Shown: positions 39,701 through 52,441, numbered from the stretch's first letter. The stretch: 64,000 nt of DNA from Tenebrio molitor (GCF_963966145.1 NC_091055.1:9672001-9736000), one strand, 5' to 3'. Translations and numbers: made by a program. The notes: a model not told the origin generated them from the letters alone.

Positions 39701-42700
39701 AGTAGTTTGTTCATCTGGCGAAAAAGTGAAAGTATCGAACGGCGACGGTCCGGTTGTCGGATACGCCACTGGTTGGACGTCGTCCAATAATTTGTTAATC
39801 CCGTCCTGCATAAACTATAATGTTCGTGACGCCATTGTTGTTTTTAGTCGCTTAGTTAGCGCCATTGTTTGATGCCGAATGAAATGCGTCGTAAACGAAT
39901 TCATTTCCGGACGGGAATCGTTGAAAATTCGTGCAAGAGCGACGGCAAAGAATCGAAAATGTGTACAGACGGGCCGTGAAACTAACACAGGTAGATTCAG
40001 AAGGTTGGAATTTGAAATTCCATCCACCTGGAGGCGCAGTTATCGTCTTTCTCCGTTCGGTTTACAAGAAGATGGTTCAGGTTGGTGCGGTTGAGTCAGT
40101 TCTTGTTGTCGTGCTGTAAAGTGTGCTTCGGCTCCGGTTGTCTGGTGCTGACTTTGGTGATTTAATATTGTTTTTTATTTTTCGTTCATTTAATATGGAT
40201 AATGCTTTATAAAAGTAAGTTGTCGTTGTAATTTTCATATTTTTGCATAAATTTGTGTAATAAGAAAGCGGTATCGCGTTACTCCGACGCCGTCTTGCCA
40301 CTTAATGACTTTATGATAGATCCCTCCCTTAGTTAGAGAAAATTTTGGCGTTATATATATTTAAGACAGTTTAAATGCATCACCCTTTTATCTCGAAGAA
40401 GGCAAATATTAATTATCTCGACGAGCACCAGATATTTAATTAACATCTGTTATAACACTCAAAGAGTTTTCGGGAATTTTCGCGAGGTAAAGCCGTGCTT
40501 CGGTTGACCACAATGTTCTGCAATAAGTCAATTTAAGTTTTGCTCGAGAATTTGTATTTGCAATTTGCAATATCCTCGCGGCGCAATTACCGAATGCAGA
40601 TGCTCCTTTAAGGGACGCTTTAATACTCACACCCCACACCATCCGCCTCGACAACCCCAACATGAGCGTCGCTTTGTCGCCGAAATATTACAAATATCGT
40701 TTCATTATCGAATGAATCACCACCAAGAATAACTCTACCGCTTACATAACCGACTCTTCATACTTACACACAATTAACACAGCAAAAGCCAGGAACAAAC
40801 GTAACAAAACTACTCGTAAATTACAATTCGCCGGTGCGGCAAAAGGTCACCAAGACTGTCGTCGAGTCTGGTGGTTTTTTTTTCGTCGTTTTCGAATAGA
40901 ATTTTGCCGAGACCAGAACAAACAACACGGAAGATAACCTATTGAGTATAAACAAAGAGAATCGGTGAAGCTTTAATTCAGATGAAAGTTGGTTGAGCAG
41001 CGTTGCGCTGCTGAATCAATTTATTCTTGTATCTTGAAGATTAAGCGTTTCGATGGCAAAAAGAAAAGTGTGTGCGAGGAACATTTAAGATAAATTCAGG
41101 AGTAAGACAATACGTATAAATCTTGCAGTTTAAATCTATTTTCTTGAGGAACAACAAGAGAAGTAGCACGTTAGCGATGTGTTTGTTGTGCAGACGAAAA
41201 CTAGAGACGTTCATTATTTTGACGACGGCGGCGGTTAAACAAGTATTTCTTCAATTCGTGGGGTACCGGTGAATGGAACGGACGAAGAATGCCTTGGCAC
41301 CGGTCCAACTCGACAAGACAAGGGCGGAAAAAGAGAATAATACTAGAAAAAATAAATCACGATCGTTAATGAATCGGTCGGTCATTAGCTCAGCTCATTG
41401 TTGCTTTGGAAAATCGAAAATGAAGAGATGAAAGGGGTAGAGTAAACGCGAGATAAAAGGCGCCGCTAATGTCCACAATTGCAAGGATTGCATGTATTTG
41501 CCAAGTAATAATAGCAATACTTGTGTCCTGGTGTTTTTGCACATGTCGACATTAAAAATCACTTTGTGGAGTTTTTACGCGAAAGTTGTGTAAATTTTGC
41601 ATATAAGTGCGAAATAATGCCTCGAAATTTCCCTAATTATTATAATAATTCGATTATTCTATATGTGTGCGGAGAAAATTACTGGATATGTCTACATGGC
41701 GTATATAAGAAATTATTAGTAAGTTAATGGTCGCATGGCACGCCGAGGTGCATGTGCACAATCATTTGCCAAACAATACACGAATAATTTTCTTCCTGTT
41801 GGTCGTTACTTTGATTTTTAAATCGAAATCCACCCCACGAGAGCTGATGAGCCATTAGGAGGGACCGGCTTGATGGAGGGAAAGTGGAAATTAAATAGTA
41901 GCCACTTGCCGGCTGTCCCACTATCGTTATCACTTGTTTGTCCTGGTAATATTGACGACACTTTGTGAACACCCCGTAATGAATGCCCTGCTCGCTTTTA
42001 TTTATTTAACTATTCACCCCAGTGCGTACGGGGTTCGATCCCTATCGATCTAATGCTCACCCACTTCACGTACTAAAACATCCTGAATTTTTTAAGATCG
42101 ACTTGAAAACATGCCTCGAACGCTGTCCTTTTTTCTTATCTGATAATTTCATTTGTTCCCGTAGTTTAACAAGCACGCGTTTGATTCTCACCCTGAACCG
42201 TCAAAACGTTTCCCAAATTTTTCTTACGACGGTTTTGGTATTTACGGCACCACTAAAAAAATAAAAGAGATGTCGAACAGTTGTTGCTTACTCGAGCAAT
42301 TAGCGTTAGCTCGGTACTGATGGGGCTTGATGTGAGCTGTCTTCAGATTGGACATAAGTGGTGAGCCAAATGAGATTGATAAGTGTACACGAGTGGAGTG
42401 CTAATGTTACCACCGACAAGGACATATTATCGAATAATTAGACGGAAAAGATGTTTTGGGAAAGAAAGTGCTAAAAGTACAAAAAGGACACACAAAACTG
42501 AAAAATATGTACAAAGTTGAAATTTTTGAAAGAGAAAGTAAATTTCGAAAAACTTTCAACGAAGAATTGAAACAGAAACTGATTTTTTTTTTAATTGTAA
42601 AATGCTCATTCTGTTATGCGAGTAATAATAGTTATGATAATAGTATTTTTATTGCCCGAAAAAACATGTAGGTTATTGTAATACAAATAAACAAATAATA

Positions 42701-42840
42701 ATGTAATCATAATATTAGACAATAAAAAATCGACATGGGATGTAATCACGTAATTACATTGGCAAATATGAAGTAGATGATTAGTTGTAGATAGACATAA
42801 TGCAAAAGTTATTGTGGTTGAAATACAAATGGAATATAAA
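36766..42840. other. Noncoding DNA
   Basis: No supportable gene. 37790-38050 is G-rich and 38460-38660 C-rich on the + strand. Overlapping frames at 39434-40119 lack domains and lie in a GC-richer patch. The TTCGATC word near 42032 resembles a tRNA T-loop, but no acceptor stem or anticodon arm fits around it. Confidence 0.45.
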
Positions 42841-43060
42841 GGATGTTTTTTAAATTTGGCATCGAAGTTGGCGTTGAAGAGTCGATTGTGAATGAACCAC
42901 TCTTCTGAAAAACACCGATTTTTCAAATTGCAGATTAAAAATACAAACAACGCAAAAAGTGAGGTTAGATTTAAACAGCTGATCAGAGTTGTAATCCGGT
43001 GGTGCGTTCACAATCGACTCTTCAACGCTAACTTCGACGTCAAATTTTAAAAAACACCCG
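42841..43060. mobile_element. TIR element (MITE), about 60-bp arms
   Basis: Arms 42841-42900 and 42999-43059 are inverted repeats with few mismatches over about 60 bases. Shared text includes GTGTTTTTTAAA-like ends, GAAGTT-GCGTTGAAGAG and TCGATTGTGAA. The right terminus reads ACACCCG, so the intact end would be CGGGTGTTTTTT. The internal part of about 100 bases is noncoding. The arms are long relative to total length, as in a foldback MITE. The GGGTGT terminus resembles those of the elements at 10459 and 47226, so the three may be relatives. Confidence 0.75.
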
Positions 43061-43374
43061 TTACAAGCTGTAATAAAGAATACATATTATTAATGCTTGC
43101 TACCGATCAGCACCAAAATTATATTTTAGCAGTCGTGGGTCATACCGGACCCGGATTGGATAAAACTATGATTTACATGAATGTGTTACACAAATATGTT
43201 AGAAAAAACTATCATGCTTCTGCGAATATCAATATTGAGAAATATTTCGGCAATAACAATAATATTGATCCATAAAAATAACAACAAAATTTTTGAAAGA
43301 AAATGTCTTAGATTGTGTGACAACCGGCAAGAAAAACAACAAGCGAGATGAAATTCTATTTAAACCAATATCTT

Positions 43375-43490
43375 GAAATTCTACACTCATATCTTTTTGG
43401 TACATTTTTTCACAAATAAAATGATTTTTCGTTGAGAAATAAAGTTGTTTTCGTTTTCCTGTCAGGATTCTTGGAACACAAAGCACATTG
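43375..43490 (-). pseudogene. Possible piggyBac-like transposase C-terminal scrap
   Basis: On the minus strand a frame reads QCALCSKNPDRKTKTT and then, after a shift, a segment with F-CEK. This recalls the cysteine-rich C-terminus of piggyBac-type transposases (C--C, then RKT-T, then further Cys/His pairs). Only about 35 residues are visible, the second Cys pair is disrupted, and no catalytic region was found. It lies about 300 bases after the MITE. Low confidence. Confidence 0.22.
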
Positions 43491-46400
43491 TTTTTTTTTG
43501 CTGTTAGTTTTAAAATCTACTTTATAAAACTGTTTACTATTGAATATTCAGTATTATTTTTGATAGCGAATTGATAATTTTTGCAACTAGATACACATGT
43601 AAGCAAAAGATCAAGTTAGGTTTTATCATAAGTGCTTATTTTAGGGACAAAACGTAACTGAAATTTAAGTGATAATTTTGGAGAGCTCCAAAGGCAAATA
43701 AATATTACATGAAGTTCTTCACCTGGTGTAGTCTATTCGTACACCAAGGGTGGATAATAAAGTGTGAATGTGTGCTTCAAGAACTCTTCACAATCGTTAT
43801 TAAATGAATTGTTGGGAATAGGAAATGTCAAAATTTAACTTTTTGTGTGACCGGGGTCTGCAGTGACCCAAAGTGGGGGACGAGTGTTAAAATTGGAATG
43901 AATAAAATGTGATGCGATTTGGAACGCTGTGTGACATCACGTGTGAGTCTTAGATGTACGTACATTCTTTAAGGTGGAAGAATTACAAGGGTCAGTTGAT
44001 AGGGATAAGGAGAAGTTACGACGTGGGGTTACTTTCCGGTGTCCGTTCCGCGTGCGACCGTAGTAGTAGTCGGTCGAAATGGGAGTTTTTCATGTGATAA
44101 GTGCGCGGTAAATATGTATAGCATTTGTAGGTCGTGGCACAAACAAGTTGTTGTGTTATAAATATGTACAAGGAAGCGTGAAGTTTTTGTTTTGCTAATA
44201 AAATTTATGCATTTCGCGTGTTCATTCATCCGTCGGTCCTGTCCTGGCGCAGGACCGGCACGTGAAGGTGTCCATTCGGTTCGATTTTTGTCAGTTTGTA
44301 AACGTGTCGTCTCCTTTCACGATTATCGGATTATTGATTGGTAAAATCGCGGACCGAGGCGCAGACTACACATTGTTGCCAATTTACACAAATCAGATCG
44401 CATGCTCAAGCAATATTAATCACGGCACCTCGACGGCCTCCCACCTCCACTAATACCATCCCCCCACGGTTGATCGGCCACCCCTCGACCGCGTGAAACA
44501 ATTTCAGCTCCCGCACCCCCAACGCTTTTTAAGTTCATTGATCAACCTGAAATTTGAAATAAGCAAGGGTCGCGTACTCGCGTCAGAACGATGAAATATT
44601 GCCGTACACTGCGGCGGTATCGACGACGCGTGTGGAAGTGGTGGAGGGCGCTGTGGCGATTGTATTCATGTAGGTTCGAATGTAAACCACCTACTAGACG
44701 ATAACGCACCGGTATAAAATAGAACACGGACTCGTTACAGATTTTTCCGTGTATGATTTAAGCCCAAAGATAACTTCACGTTACACACTAGAACGAATTT
44801 TAATCTGTCGTCGGACGGTTCGATCGCGTTTTACCCAATTTCATTTCAACAACCGCGCATTTATTATTCATATCGTTTCGATGCTTCAGGGGGTTGTAAA
44901 CAACAATTAATCCCTAACTGGACTAACCTTTTCCGTCACGGATGCCGTTTGACCGCAAGAACTCTTCCCACACCGCAACATTTTTAACCCCATTACTCTT
45001 ACTTTTCGCACACATTTTTTTTTACATCTTGCGCATTTATCCCATCACACGTTACATCACCCCCCGCACACGTTACGTTACCACCAGGTTTCTCTTATAC
45101 TCATTAATCACCATCCATTTATTAACAACTCCCAAATATTTTACAGACTTGTCACCAATCACTCTTATTGCACTACACGAACTGTCTCTCCCTCACTACA
45201 TCATTTTAACTCACGAAATACCCCTTCTGCATTATTTATCACAAGTTTAACTATCTAAATCCATTAGGACAGCCATGACAAGTGTACACACAGTCGATTT
45301 TACTCATATTTCCCTCGATACTAACGACATTATGTCGTGCTTGTTTGGTTAAATTGTCCACTTTGAAGTACACACTCGTCTCCGTCCACTACTACTCTCA
45401 AACTCACTCTCCACAAGTGTTTTCAGACCTCAGGACTTCAATCACCAATTTTTCTTATCCCCAAGTAGTACGTATAGTATTTGCGACACGCCGAGAAATA
45501 CTGCATTTCTCAGCATTTCAAAACCACTATTCCTACATATTTTTTTATGAAGGTGGAAATTTATTACAGGCAATAAATAATAATGCAGCATTTACCGAGT
45601 TTTTCACGTCGAAGTGTTAAAAATACAATAAAGATAATGACTTTTGGTATGCTAATGAGCCCGAAAATCGGTCAGCGCACTGTGAATGAATCTTCCTTTC
45701 GGTTATTGTTCCTTTACTATTTTTTGACAAAGTACAAAGTATCTGCCGTCAGTATAATTGTCGTGCAGCTTTGTATTTAGGGAAAACAATTTATAAACGA
45801 ACAATGGTGAGTGTTTATAGTTTTTATGGTTATTTTTTGTGTTGAGAAGAATGAAATTTAATGAATGCCGCTAGCGTCAGAAATAAAATCAAGATGTAAT
45901 AATAGCTTAATTTGGGAGAAGTTTGAGAACTGGAAACGTTTTATGCGACCTGAATATTCCATGTTTAAAATGTGGAGAGCAAGATAATACAATAAACTGA
46001 TAAAAATATAAGACGCTCTCGTCGAGTGGAGGATGCGAATATAAAAAAAAAGAAGTGAAGGGAGTGTGGATTTCATATTTTTTCAAGTTGTTATGTATTT
46101 GTCTGGAATAATTGAAACAAAACGCTGGAAGCAATATTTTGTTTTAATATGGGAGGCCCGGCACGTAAGGTTTTGTTTTGATTAAAGTCGCATTTCGATT
46201 TCAATTACGGTTGCGAATTATTGAGAGATGAGTTTGAACGTTTCTATCGAGTACAATTATACCCAATAAATTCGCGACATTTCCACTAATTTCCTTGTCT
46301 CTGATTCGAAATATGACAAGCATCGTACGTGACTCGTCGTATCTTATTCTAGTGGAAATTGCTAATTGACCCTAATTAAAATCGGTGTATTCTCGTCTCG

Positions 46401-47225
46401 TGTGCAGGATATTTCTTAATTGTTTCAGTACATCATGGATATAATTAACCGCTTTTTTTGGCGGCACCGGCGGGAATGCCGAAACGAGGAATCGATCGAG
46501 GAGATGTTCGCTTAATAAATAGTTGATAGGAAACCGTTTAGGAGAGTCGAAGGTGTTAAATAAGTTAATATTAGTTGCGTGAAATCGAGGAGTTACATGT
46601 GCGTCTTGTCGTTACATGCATTATAAAGCGCGTTTGTTGAACCGCTAAAGTTGAATAAAGTAAAGTTGCGATTGCGAAGAAATGAATGTATGCTTTTTAT
46701 CGACAAGATCGTCGAAGTTGTATAAGAGTTTCACTAGAGGTAAATTCGTATGAAAGCCTCTTTGAAGAATGGCTTCACTTATTCTCGAGAAAGCGCTTCA
46801 ATATAAAACTTCACTGCTGCTTTTTATCATGTATCCGTTAATTTATATACTTCACACCCCACACGCTAGACACTGCCTCCCATCTACTACATCTACTCTA
46901 CATTTTTCATATTTCAATTCTTAGGAAAATGGGGACTCCTTTTTCATTTTTTTCCGTTTATAATTTATTCATTTAAAATTGACTAATAGCTGAAGCAAAA
47001 ATTTGTCTCGTCTGGTGTACACCCAACTCAACCGAATTGGAAAATAGTTGCGATCAATGAACTTGAAAGTTATCTTCTGTGACTCATCTATTTTTTATTT
47101 GGTGTAGATGAAAATCGTTTAAAGAAATGTATTACAAAATTCCAGTAAAGCTACATCCATACAGAATTTTTTCCTGAAAAATTAAAGAAACATTTGTATG
47201 TGAAAAATCTATTCCATGTGACTAC
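43491..47225. other. Noncoding DNA with a strong strand skew
   Basis: 43730-44230 is G/T-rich on the + strand, and 44390-45430 is strongly C/T/A-rich with very few G. The latter leaves long open frames (44942-45250, 45282-45620) that read as hydrophobic or Thr/Ile-rich chance products. A hairpin GGTCCTG / CAGGACC lies at 44235-44256. No gene was recognised. Confidence 0.45.
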
Positions 47226-47533
47226 TATACAGGTGTCCTCGAAATGCATGTCAAAAAAAATCGGTAGTTGGTGACGAAGAATAGAAGTTAAATACAAAAT
47301 TTTTTTCTACTAAGTATTTTTGTAAGGCATTGAAAATTTGCTCGAAATTTCCAGTTTCTTTTTTCTCAATTACTTCAACTCACTGGCGTACTGGAAATTT
47401 CCAGCAAATTTTTAACGCTTTACAATCTCAAAAACAAAAACACTTTTACTAGATTTTTTATTTATGGTTACCTTCTATTCATCGTCACCAACTACCGATT
47501 TTTTAAACATGCATTTCGAGAACACCCTGTATA
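47226..47533. mobile_element. Long foldback MITE with TATACAGGG ends
   Basis: Arms 47226-47287 and 47472-47533 are inverted repeats with only a few differences over about 62 bases. They share TATACAGG ends, TCGAAATGCATGT and TCGGTAGTTGGTGACGA. The match continues inward: a GAAATTTCCAGT word near 47345 faces its reverse complement near 47390, so almost the whole 308-bp element can fold back on itself. It has no coding capacity. The terminal TATA may include a TA target duplication, as in Tc1/mariner-mobilised elements. Confidence 0.85.
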
Positions 47534-49949
47534 TGTATTAGTATTTAAAAACTAATTGAGGGTAAATTGGTTGTATTACACATTTCAGCTAGAAGCTATA
47601 TTTTTTAAAATTGTGTTCCTCATTTAATGAAACTGAAAATCAAATGTCACTTTCTGACCGAGTTTTAGAAATTTCACTTTCAAGAAAACTGTAATTTTAT
47701 ATTTCAAAACAATTTCTTATCAGTTCTTTTCTTGAAATAAAAAGGAATGTTTTGAAAGGTAAATTATTCTTAAGTAATACTTTTAACTGGTCGTTTTTCA
47801 CCTTTATTACTACCATTTCAACTAACGTTCACTGGATAGAACTTGAGCTGAGTGCACATTTAATTTTTTTTAAATTCTACTCCCTTAGTAGGTTCTTAAA
47901 GACAACAGTTCAAGCTTCAACGAAGCAACGTTCAATTTATATGTATTTCACTTGCTTTTTTGCAAGTTGTTTGTTTTCTGGCATTAAAAATTATAAATAA
48001 ACAATTTTAACTCGATTTTTAACAAAGCCGAATTCGTTTGTCATTTCAATACAGATATTTATTTTTGTTTAAACAAGATACCCTTCAATTAATAGCGTTC
48101 TGTCAGTCAGTGTTAGTGATCTACTATCATTTCAGCTAACATTCGCGCGGCCACGGTGGCAATAGAACTTTGGTGGAGTGTCCATTTCAAGAGTTTCTTT
48201 CACATTCAGTGTCTTCTTATTCTTCACAATTACTTCGTGTATACTGATTTTTAAAATTAAAATTCGTTTAAGTTGTAATTTGATGTAGTATCGGTTGAGA
48301 CAACGTTCGGTTGATCGGTGTGTCACATTGGAGTGGATATTGGCAACATTTGTATCGCATGGTCCCACTAAAAACCTTGTGACGAGTATATCATCTGATT
48401 TCTGACAATGCAGTACATGTTAAATAGCCACATACACACGGTTCTACACGATAAGCTTGCACGCGATATAGCGCTAAAATGCCGCCCTGCAACACTCCTA
48501 CATATTATTATTATATACCTATTCACCCCGCCAGGCTGCTTCAATTATAGTATATAAATATATACCGTCAGCATTTTCCTTATGCTAATCCCCGTGAAGC
48601 TTTCCTATCTATTGAATATGTCAATATTATATGAGATTTTTCACATATGTTGATATTGCGAAAGCAGAATTTGCTCCTTGGTGTGGTAGAATTTCCGAAT
48701 ATTATTCTTATCACCGTTGCTCCTAATGGACTCGTTGAAAGCAGTGCCGTACTAATTGCTTGCCTCATGGTACTGACATTACTCTTACCTGTATTAGCCT
48801 ACACCTGGGTCGATTCGGAATATTTTAGCATAACTTTTATGAATTACTCTTATTGCAACGCATGCATAACTCATTAAGCCGCCCTTACGTTACGCGTAGA
48901 CATGAATAAATTTAACAGGATTTCTGAATATTTACTTGGGCGCCGGGCGATTAAGAACACGCTTAATTAAATGGCCGACCGAGAGAGGTTGTAACGTTCC
49001 TAAATAAAATACGTGCAAGTGAGTTTCCACTTCAATCGCGTAAAACTGTCCCGAGAGATGCTAGGATGTCGCAAATACTAGAAAAAACTCGACTTTTACC
49101 CTAACGAACAAACGAGGGTGTATTTCGATAAAAATATGTAGCGGATAGACAAGTCGTGAGGTCGTCAGAAAGTCCAAATCCCTCGTGAAGAACTGGAACG
49201 ATACTACATGCACAGAACATCGCATCACGTACTAGACGTACTTGCTCAAACTAAATAATCGTTTACTATTTCCAAGGATCGCATGTTCATTATCGGTGTC
49301 ATCATTTTGCCACCAATAACATCCTTTCGATTATCTAGTCATTATGAAAATATGCATCAAATATGAGCACACCGTCGACTCATGTACATGGAATTCATTT
49401 ATGTGTACAGTAATTAAACCTTGTAATTATGTTTGACTTGTCATAACCGCTTTTTTATTCACCATCCGAATTATTTATCGTCGCTCGCCTATCACCACGT
49501 ACGTACAATTAATATTAGAGATGTGTGCTATTGAATTTCGATACGGCCCAAGTTACGCTGACGACGTGGTCCCCACGTTGAATTAAATAGTAACAAGGAA
49601 GAATGCCAGCTGAGGCTTCGCGGTTGACTCACTGATGGGTGAGAACCGCTAACGGAAAGAACCCACATGTCGATCAAAAACAAAATTTTCTGTCGACTGA
49701 TTTTGGAAATAATTTATTCATTGATATTTGCCGTCATCGGATCTTACCTACCTCAGGGTTCTATTTTGGTACCCATACTTGTGTAATCTACGAGATTTAC
49801 TAACTACAGTTTGTTACAGTAAAACTAGGTTAGTAAACATCTTGAATGAATGAATCCAACATTGATGAAACATTTGCTTTAATAAGGCATATAATATGAC
49901 CATTTCAAAATGGCAGTAAATACCGAAAGTGGAATGCATTAGATCATAT
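47534..49949. other. Noncoding DNA with one hydrophobic small frame
   Basis: A 76-codon ATG frame at 48647-48877 on the + strand encodes two hydrophobic stretches (around residues 9-25 and 34-52) and a Cys-containing tail. It shows no family resemblance and no splice or poly(A) context, so I do not call it a gene. AT-rich simple sequence lies near 48505-48565. Nothing else was recognised. Confidence 0.4.
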
Positions 49950-50940
49950 CTTCTATTTTTCTGATCCATTATTCAATTCAATTTGTCTAATACATATGTA
50001 CTTTAATTTAAACCGGATTTGGATCGAATTCAAGACGAGACCCACCTTTTGTATTTTTCGCAGATTTTTCAAATTTTCAAACAGCTTTCGAAAATGGTCG
50101 TAGAACAATAATTCTAGATCGTCTGGAGCCTTTTTTATCAAGTTCTATTATTTATATATACATATATATCTACCACTTTTACTTTTGGTTTGAATCGCTT
50201 CACACTGGAGGCAGACAATTTTGAAGTTTCAGACAGCTTTATCAAAGCAGCTACCACAATAAACTCATGATTTTTGAATTCTACAAGTTTAGACTTGTCC
50301 CTATAGTTTTCGAAGAAATAGCAAAAATGTGCTAATTTTTCATATGATTTTTCCAGAATGATCGTAGAGCAATAATTAGCAATCGTCTGGAATCCTCTCG
50401 TCAAGACTTGTTACTTAAACTAATTCTACCTTGATTCGTATTGGAGGCAATTAGAAATGTTTAAAGTTTCGGCTTGTCCAAATCTATTTTGCTCACGATT
50501 TTGCTCATTATTTTTATACACAGAAAACTTTCAATCTAATGTCTCTTTAGTTACTGCAAGGTTATCATCATTGTGGGAGTATTCTCACTTTCTGATAAAA
50601 CCTTCTTTTTTGGTTGTCAGCTCCTCAGAGAACTTTTACCACTCTTATGCTAAATGCCTTTTACATGATGCTCGAGCAGACCAGAAGAGTAGTTACAAAC
50701 CCAAAGGACTCTGATCAATAAAAGGAACAAGGCTGCATTTGCTTTTCTTCTAAAAATTTCTTCGGTTGCTTCGGGTGATGTGAGATTATCATGAAGATGC
50801 ATTGTCTGATGAAAGTTTCTCTCTTCTAACCACTTTGAAATTACTTTAGCAAAATCCGTAGTACCACGCCACCTGCTTAGCATCATAGATGTTTTACCGG
50901 CAACTTTTGAAGCTTCTTTATTTTTACTAAACCAGATTTG
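49950..50940 (-). pseudogene. Coding-like minus-strand relic with an internal duplication
   Basis: An ATG frame at 50650-50886 opens with LSRWRGTTDFAKVISKW and EERNFHQTMHLHDN, whose composition looks like real protein rather than shadow. Downstream on the same strand, two related segments of about 80 bases (about 50335-50415 and 50064-50145, period about 240-260) each encode a P-DD---LL-YDH motif. One reads APDDLELLFYDHFRK; the other is similar, with stops. Flanking GGAGGCA---GTTTC text is also duplicated. Frames are broken throughout. I do not recognise the family; a decayed multi-exon gene or transposon gene is possible. Confidence 0.35.
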
Positions 50941-52341
50941 TCACTGATTTCTTTATCGTTCCGTCTATAGGACAATCAAAATTCATTCAAGAGACAGAAG
51001 ACAACTCAGCTCTGCTAGCTTATATCTTCAAGTCAGCGTTCAATGTTTCCATTGATCTTCATTTAATTCTCTGAAGACCCATTTTCCTGATCTTTTTACC
51101 GATTTTGTTGGAAAAGAATCCTCACTTTCAACTCCTTGATTCGACTATTGTTCTGTTTGGTCTTTTCCCTCTTCTTTCTCCAACACTGTCTATATTTAGT
51201 CACGCAACTTTCTACTGTTTCATGAAATTAGTTGCCCTAGATTTTTCCTAGTCTGACTAGCTGATATCAAAAAGTAACCTAAACTTTATAGAAACTAGTT
51301 CGTCATCAGTACAGCCAATGTTAATTTTTTGATCCACGGTTGTAGAATTTTAGTTGCGGCGTTAATCGCTTGTGAAATCTGTTAATTAATTTTGTGGTAA
51401 TTGTTATCATCAGTAATCTGTTCGCTAGATTTAAAGCAACAGAATATTGGATAGTATACATGGTGGCAGAATAACGAGAGTGGTTTTCACCTTGCGTGGA
51501 ATAGTGTGGAACGAGAGTAGAGGTTTTTATAACAACAATGCTTGTTGACTGGAAACTTCTAAAACAACTAACTGAAACAACAGAGATGGTCGTGATTAAT
51601 TTAATCGTCAAATTTTGATTAGTCCCGCTGGTAAGAGAGAATAGTGACAGTGAGTTAAAGTTGGAGTTTTGCAAACGCGGTGTTTTAATCCATTAGTGCA
51701 GATAGACCGAAGTTATGAAGATATTTTAAAGCTTAATCACGCTTTATGGAAGCAGTCGTAATGAAAAAGTAGCTCGTGGAAGAAAGATGTCATTAGAGTA
51801 AATTAGGAAAGAGCGTGATCAATAATCGATTAATCAGAATAGTGGCCCATCCCAGCTCTAAACATGTCACTTTGTGTTTTCGTCGACCAAAATCGACATG
51901 ATCGGAGCTGACACAATTCGCGAATAAACGCATCGTTCACAAAGTTGTCATAAAATTTTCGCCCCATAAAAACGCCACGAAATAATGAAATATATTTGCC
52001 GGCGGTGCAGTATGTGGCTAAATATTAATATTTTTTTTACATGAATTTTCCTAAAAACCAGTCATGTTTCAGTGTCGCTACAATAACACGACACATAGAT
52101 TGCGGCCGATACGGAACCGTGCTATACATTTCTATTATTAAACATGGAACTCGGCATAAAATTATCACGGAAAGAGTAATTATACATAATTAAAAAAACA
52201 GATATTAATTCATGTAATTCGTAATCGGTTCGATGTAAATTTACACACGATCTCCCAGATATTTATGTAGCGATCAGACGCTTTGTTCTTCACCCGACGC
52301 TTTTTCGTTCTGCAGTTTTTAATGATGTTGTTTTGTTTCAG
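50941..52341. other. Noncoding DNA up to the coding exon
   Basis: The first 250 bases continue to look like decayed minus-strand coding text without a stable frame. The rest is AT-rich. The last bases form a polypyrimidine-type 3' splice site, TTGTTTTGTTTCAG, ending at 52341. Confidence 0.45.
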
Positions 52342-52441
52342 GGTGACGGTGCCATGGCCTGGCATGGGAAGGTCCGGCCCGGCCTGCTTCTTCTCCTTTT
52401 CTCTTTCGTTGTCATATCGGAGGCAATGGCCAAAAGTTTAG
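52342..52441 (+). CDS. Signal-peptide exon of a secreted or membrane protein
   Basis: The exon begins after TTTCAG with 12 noncoding bases, then a strong-context ATG (GTGCCATGG) at 52354. It ends at TTTAG followed by GTAAGT, with GT at 52442. It encodes 29 codons plus one base (phase 1). The N-terminus is basic (HGKVRPG), followed by the hydrophobic core LLLLLFSFVVIS and a cleavage-type EAMA site at about residues 23-26, so the product enters the secretory pathway. Frame upstream of the ATG is intronic. Putting the signal peptide alone on a small second exon after a long noncoding leader is common in insect cell-surface and adhesion genes. No following exon was recognised before 64000, so the protein family is unknown. 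Confidence 0.75.

Larger units (their letters stand above)
3832..52341 (+). other. Candidate giant first intron
   Basis: If the donor at 3832 joins the acceptor ending at 52341 (TTTTGTTTCAG), the span is one intron of about 48.5 kb. In favour: no coding exon on the + strand in between, and many decayed transposons of the kind tolerated in insect introns. Long first introns are common in insect developmental and neuronal genes. Against: the donor is one of many GT motifs, and another gene on either strand could be hidden as small exons. Treat as a working model. Confidence 0.25.

Noticed and set aside
42020..42060. GGTTCGATCC-like T-loop of a tRNA
   Set aside because: No acceptor stem, D-arm or anticodon arm can be drawn around it; the match is isolated.
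44942..45620. Two consecutive frames of 102 and 112 codons
   Set aside because: They arise from a C/T/A-rich stretch almost lacking G, and the products are low-complexity Thr/Ile/Leu/His sequence.
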